Origin: JAVBQJ01 sp031549115
GTDB taxonomy: Bacteria > Verrucomicrobiota > Lentisphaeria > Victivallales > Victivallaceae
Reading direction: 5' to 3'
DNA length: 63,048 nucleotides
Assembly (NCBI GenBank): GCA_031549115.1
Contig: JAVBQJ010000054.1
Location: 1-63,048 of the forward strand
Part shown: positions 59,410-63,048 of the stretch, piece after piece
Position numbering within the stretch: the stretch's first letter is position 1
How the letters are laid out: every line of letters starts with the position of its first letter
Made by a program: the position numbers and the translations under genes
Notes under the pieces: generated by a model
The model's input: only the letters and a program-made list of their open reading frames with translations
Database searches by the model: none
What the model was told of the DNA's origin: nothing

Positions 59410-61458
59410 ATGGATACTGCTGCGTTGGAACGGTTGACCCGGCGGGTGCTGGATTCGGACAATCTGGCGTGCTTCATCGAACGCGAACAGATTCTCCGGG
59501 AGATCCGGCCGCGGACGGAGGCGTTGCCGGAATCGGAACGCTATTGTTTTGAATTGGAACAGCTGCTCGGCCGGCTGTCGACGCCGCTGGCGCCGGAGGA
59601 GCGTTTTGCCGGGCGGATGCTGGAGGGGCGGGGCGAATGCGCCGGTCCGGTCGAGGGCGGGTTGGCCAGCTCCGGCCATATCACCATCGCGGCGCCGGAG
59701 ATTCTGGCGCGCGGTTTGTCCGGGCTGGTTGCCGAAGTGGAGGCGTATGCCGCGCACCGGCCGGATGCGGAATCGGGGTATTTCGCGGCCTGCGCCCGGC
59801 GCGCGGTTGCAGCGATCCGGGGGTATGCCGGGCGTTATGCCGACGCGGCCGAACGGGCCGGAAAACGGGAAATGGCGCAGGCGCTGCGCCGGGTGCCGTA
59901 CGAACCGGCGTACGATTTTTATTCCGCGCTGCAATCGGTGTGGCTGGTGCACTTTATCTGCAGCACGGTGTTGGGGGCGCGGGATTTCGGGATCGGGCGC
60001 TGCGACCAGTATTTTTTGCCGTTTTACCGTGCCGATCTGGCGGCGGGGCGGCTGAATCGGGAGCAGGCGTTGGAGTATCTGGTGTTTTTCCAGGTCAAAT
60101 TCAATGAGGTTTCCGGGACTGCGACGGATTCGTTCCACCCCAAGCCGATTCCGTCGAACGCGAGCAACCAGTATCTGGTGCTGGGCGGCTCGGCGCCGGA
60201 CGGCGGCTGCGATTTCCAGGAGTTGTCGGAGCTGTTCGTCGAGGCCGCCGAATATGTGAAGCTGCCGAAGCCGACGCTGAATTTCCGGCTGGCGCCGGAG
60301 ATGCCGGAAGCGGCCTGGCGGCTGGCCGGACGGGCGGCGCATTCGATCCCGGAAAAGAGCAACTTCTTCCATGACCGTCTGATCATCGACCGGCTGCTGG
60401 CGGCCGGAATCGAACCCGGAGACGCTTACAGCCACACCTACACCGCCTGCAACCGGGTGGATCTGCCGGGAAAGCTCGACAACAAGATGAACCTGATCGA
60501 TGTCTTCGACGCAACGGCGGCATGGTTCCGGGAGGCGTTGGCGCGGACCGTGGCGACGGGGGGGAATTCCGCTGCCGCCGTCATCGCCGACTTTCGGGAA
60601 ATCTGCCGCGTGGAGCTCGAACGCTACTGCGACAGCGTCGAAAACACCAACCTCGGCTATCCGTTTTTCTCATTGGAATCGTTGTTTCTGGCTCGGGCGC
60701 GGCAGATGTGCCGCGACATCCGCCGTGGCGGCGGTTCGGCGTACCGCTGGCAGCATCACATGTACCACGGCGCCGCGACCATCGGCGACAGCCTGTACGC
60801 GGTCGAGCGGCTGGTGGAGCGGGAAAAACGCTTTACACTGAAACAGTTGTGGGAGATTTTGGAGCGCGATTTCGCCGGCATGGAAAGCCTGCGGCAGGAG
60901 TTGGTGAACGATTCCTACTGCTTCGGCAATGACAATCCGGCCGCGGACGCGTGGGCAAGTGCGGCGGCGAACGCGTATATGGACGGGATGGAGGAGGCCG
61001 GACGCCGGAAGGGGTGGACGCTTTTGCCGTCGTTGTATTCGCTGTACTTGCACCGGATTTTCGGGACGGCGGTGGGGGCGACGCCGGACGGGCGGCGCGC
61101 GCACGATCCGGTCAGTGAGAACCAGTCGCCGACGGCCGGGCGGGATCGCAACGGCCTCACCGCATTGCTGCACAGCGTCGCCCGGCTGCCGCTCGACCGG
61201 TGTGTCTGCGGCGGCTTGAACGTGAAGCTGACGGCGGCGCCGGAGCCGGCGGTAGCATCGTCGTTGATGCGGACATTCTTCCGGGAGGGGGGAATGCATC
61301 TGGGGTTGACGGTCGTGACCCGCCGCGATCTGGAGGAGGCGCGGCGGCACCCCGAAGAATACCGGTCGCTGTGCGTCCGGATCACCGGTTTCAGCGAATA
61401 CTTCGTATCGCTGTCGCCGGATTCCCAGTGCGACATCATTGGCCGCACCGAATATTGA
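59410..61458 (+). CDS. Glycyl-radical enzyme (pyruvate formate-lyase-like superfamily), atypical
   Basis: The 682-residue product ends with SLCVRITGFSEYFVSLSPDS then DIIGRTEY, the glycyl-radical loop; Gly660 is the predicted radical site. The motif deviates from the usual R-[IVT]-[CSA]-G-Y by Thr and Phe. The thiyl cysteine region is AYSHTYTACNRVDLPGKLDN (Cys347), where most eliminases have Gly-Cys-x-Glu. The length is shorter than the common 750-850. ATG at 59410 is chosen; an ATG at 59392 overlaps the IclR stop but has no ribosome site. Substrate is unknown; with the downstream alcohol dehydrogenase, a diol dehydratase followed by aldehyde reduction is a reasonable inference. No activating radical-SAM enzyme is in the window. 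Confidence 0.85.
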   Translation: MDTAALERLTRRVLDSDNLACFIEREQILREIRPRTEALPESERYCFELEQLLGRLSTPLAPEERFAGRMLEGRGECAGPVEGGLASSGHITIAAPEILARGLSGLVAEVEAYAAHRPDAESGYFAACARRAVAAIRGYAGRYADAAERAGKREMAQALRRVPYEPAYDFYSALQSVWLVHFICSTVLGARDFGIGRCDQYFLPFYRADLAAGRLNREQALEYLVFFQVKFNEVSGTATDSFHPKPIPSNASNQYLVLGGSAPDGGCDFQELSELFVEAAEYVKLPKPTLNFRLAPEMPEAAWRLAGRAAHSIPEKSNFFHDRLIIDRLLAAGIEPGDAYSHTYTACNRVDLPGKLDNKMNLIDVFDATAAWFREALARTVATGGNSAAAVIADFREICRVELERYCDSVENTNLGYPFFSLESLFLARARQMCRDIRRGGGSAYRWQHHMYHGAATIGDSLYAVERLVEREKRFTLKQLWEILERDFAGMESLRQELVNDSYCFGNDNPAADAWASAAANAYMDGMEEAGRRKGWTLLPSLYSLYLHRIFGTAVGATPDGRRAHDPVSENQSPTAGRDRNGLTALLHSVARLPLDRCVCGGLNVKLTAAPEPAVASSLMRTFFREGGMHLGLTVVTRRDLEEARRHPEEYRSLCVRITGFSEYFVSLSPDSQCDIIGRTEY

Positions 61459-61484
61459 AACCAACTCAAATGGAGAAACGTATC

Positions 61485-62630
61485 ATGAAAAACAACTTCA
61501 CCAACTACATTCCGACCCGGCTGATTTTCGGCTGCGGCTCCCTGAATCAACTGGCCGATTGCGAACTGCCGGGAGAGAAGGCGCTGATCGTAATTACCTC
61601 CGGGCAATCGATCCGCCGGACCGGAACGCTGGAACGGGTGCAGACGTTGCTGCGGCGTCGCGGCATCGACAGCGTCGTATTCGACCGGATCACCCCCAAC
61701 CCCGAGAAGGACCAGGTCATGGCCGGGTCGCTGGCTGCGCGGGAGGCGAAGTGCGACTTCATCGTCGGCCTCGGCGGCGGCAGTCCGATCGACGCTTCGA
61801 AGGCGATTGCGGTGATGGCGGCCAACCCGGGCGATTACTGGGATTATGTCGGCGGCGGCACCGGCCGCGGCGAGAAGGTGCCGAACCGGCCGCTGCCGGT
61901 GGTGGCGATCACCACCACCGCCGGGACCGGTACCGAGATCGATCCGTGGGCGGTGATCACCTACCAGGGGGAGAAAATCGGTTTCGGGATGGATTCGACC
62001 TTTCCGGTGCTGGCGATCGTCGATCCGGAGCTGATGGTGTCGGTGCCGCCGGATCTGACCGCGTACCAGGGTTTCGACGCCTTTTTTCATGCGGTCGAAT
62101 GCTATCTGGCCAATATCGCTACTCCGGTCAGCAAGCTGTATTCATTGAAGAGCATCGAATTGCTGGTTAAATCGCTGCCGGTGGCGGTGCGTGACGGCGC
62201 GAATCTGGCGGCGCGCTCCGATGTCGCGTTGGCCAATACGCTGTCGGGGATGGCGGAATCGACCTCGTGCAACACCTCGGAGCATTCGTTGGCGCATGCG
62301 ATCGGGGGGATGTTCCCGGCGATTCCGCATGGCGCCGCGTTGATTGCGGTTTCGCGTGCCTGGTTCGGTTTTTATGCGGAGCGGCTGCCGCGCGAGTTTG
62401 CCGAAATGGCACGGCAGGCGGGGTCGGAGGACTTTATTGCCGTGCTGGAGAAGCTGTTGACGGATTGCGGCGTCGATCGGATCAAGCTGTCGGATTACGG
62501 CGTCAAGCGCGAAGACCTCCCGGCGATCAACGAAAACGCCTGGTTCACCATGGGGGGCCTGTTTGAGCTGGATCGCGTCAAATTGACGAAGGCGGATTCG
62601 CTCGGCATCCTCGAACGCTCGTTCCGGTGA
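61485..62630 (+). CDS. Iron-containing (group III) alcohol dehydrogenase
   Basis: The 381-residue product has family motifs: PTRLIFGCGSLNQL, DFIVGLGGGSPIDASKAIAV (nucleotide binding), AITTTAGTGTEIDPWAVITY, metal-site QGFDAFFHAVECYL, and SCNTSEHSLAHAIGGMFPAI with the conserved histidines. Relatives of 1,3-propanediol/butanol dehydrogenase type reduce aldehydes with NAD(P)H. A GGAGA ribosome site precedes the ATG, and 26 bases separate it from the glycyl-radical enzyme gene, so it probably reduces the aldehyde made by that enzyme. Confidence 0.94.
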   Translation: MKNNFTNYIPTRLIFGCGSLNQLADCELPGEKALIVITSGQSIRRTGTLERVQTLLRRRGIDSVVFDRITPNPEKDQVMAGSLAAREAKCDFIVGLGGGSPIDASKAIAVMAANPGDYWDYVGGGTGRGEKVPNRPLPVVAITTTAGTGTEIDPWAVITYQGEKIGFGMDSTFPVLAIVDPELMVSVPPDLTAYQGFDAFFHAVECYLANIATPVSKLYSLKSIELLVKSLPVAVRDGANLAARSDVALANTLSGMAESTSCNTSEHSLAHAIGGMFPAIPHGAALIAVSRAWFGFYAERLPREFAEMARQAGSEDFIAVLEKLLTDCGVDRIKLSDYGVKREDLPAINENAWFTMGGLFELDRVKLTKADSLGILERSFR

Positions 62631-63048
62631 ATAAAACCACCAACAGAGGAGGAGCCATGGTCGCGCGTTCTCTCGCAGTACTATTTACCCGTGATCGCGC
62701 ACGGGGGAGCGCCGGTCAGGCGCGACCGTGCCGCTAGGAATTGGCGGCGCGAAGCTGCCGACAAGGAGCGCGGCACGGAGCCTCCCCCGGCGAACGGCGC
62801 GGCAACGCCGCGCTGAGGGGGTCGCGCCCGAACGACCGGCAGGGAGTGAGCAGCGAATGGAGTTTTTGCCGCCAATTGGCGGCAAAAACGTGAAGCCGAG
62901 CGGTCGAGCGATCCGGGTTGGGAGGGGCTGGGCCCCCGCGGTTGCCGGGGCGCAATGCGGCCCCGCGTCCACCGTCAGAATCACCACACTCCAAGCCGCA
63001 CCAGCGGCGAAAAGAAAACGCTTGAATCTTTGGCTGATCGAGTGTGGT
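62631..63048. other. Gene-free, GC-rich region with nested long-range complementarity
   Basis: No convincing coding sequence is present. Nested pairings are visible: GCCGGTC (62711-62717) with GACCGGC (62834-62840); GGCGCGACC (62719-62727) with GGTCGCGCC (62820-62828); inside these, GTGCCGC (62728-62734) with GCGGCAC (62770-62776), and GCGCGGC-AAC-GCCGCGC (62797-62813). A 28-bp palindrome (62862-62889) and CGGGGC...GCCCCG (62946-62965) follow. A 9-bp inverted repeat ACCACACTC/GAGTGTGGT spans 62983-63048. It could be a structured RNA or the start of a mobile element continuing outside the window. Confidence 0.6.
62862..62889. repeat. 28-bp perfect palindrome
   Basis: GTTTTTGCCGCCAA is followed immediately by its exact reverse complement. 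It could form a cruciform or a 12-bp hairpin with a 4-base loop in RNA. It lies in the gene-free right edge, 230 bases after the alcohol dehydrogenase stop. Confidence 0.85.

Noticed and set aside
62685..62994. Minus-strand open frames of 86-100 codons at the right edge.
   Set aside because: They run through perfectly self-complementary DNA, have no ribosome site and Arg/Pro/Ala-rich shadow-like composition.
1..63048. tRNA, rRNA, CRISPR arrays and intact insertion sequences.
   Set aside because: Read by eye on both strands, no cloverleaf with a TTCGA-type loop, no regularly spaced repeat array and no transposase-like protein was found; a tRNAscan or IS search could still find something subtle.

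Overview
The window looks like a chromosomal stretch of a Lentisphaerota (Victivallis-like) bacterium. Three lines support this: three prepilin-like proteins with the leader FTLIELLVV..IAIIAILASMLLPAL and a C-terminal H-X9-DG motif; several very large secreted carbohydrate-active proteins, two resembling the DUF6067 group; and paired AraC/URO-D genes. The sequence is GC-rich by eye and genes are densely packed. I see no tRNA, rRNA, CRISPR array or intact insertion sequence. The assignment rests on protein character only; no database search was possible.

Region 1 (1-12623) is an exopolysaccharide (EPS) locus transcribed outwards from about 4.1 kb. The minus-strand operon encodes an HsbR-like regulator (receiver, PP2C phosphatase, HATPase kinase), an Hpt protein, a phosphoglycosyl transferase and a second, degenerate nucleotidyltransferase/left-handed-helix/transferase fusion that runs off the left edge. 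The plus-strand operon encodes an FrhB-like Fe-S protein, a phosphodiesterase-like protein, a flippase, a STAS protein, three glycosyltransferases and a WecG-type transferase with a STAS-like tail. Hpt, HsbR-like and STAS together look like a phospho-switch controlling the EPS machinery.

Region 2 (12631-18901) is a minus-strand operon of four unrecognised envelope proteins, one with CsgG-like segments. A DJ-1/PfpI gene (19219-19872) follows.

Region 3 (19902-33053) is a divergent glycan-use locus built around two near-consensus promoters at 28.07-28.16 kb. To the left lie GntR/LacI-type regulator, esterase, prepilin, DUF6067-like enzyme and GH20 hexosaminidase. To the right lie LacI, prepilin and a CBM-bearing enzyme. 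Region 4 (33.2-39.9 kb) holds RHS debris, a small membrane protein, a 1,421-residue TPR-type secreted protein and a SMI1/KNR4-like membrane protein. Region 5 (39836-46980) is a second minus-strand glycan operon: GH130, prepilin, DUF6067-like enzyme and LacI.

Region 6 (47160-51222) has two successive AraC/URO-D divergent pairs with phased direct repeats between the genes. Region 7 (51223-57182) contains a BlaI repressor with an M56 peptidase/hydrolase/repeat fusion and a YihY protein. It is bracketed by two inverted copies of a structured repeat whose stems show compensatory changes. Region 8 (57183-62630) has a PfkB kinase divergent from IclR, a glycyl-radical enzyme and an iron alcohol dehydrogenase. 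The last 400 bases are a gene-free GC-rich stretch with nested long-range complementarity.
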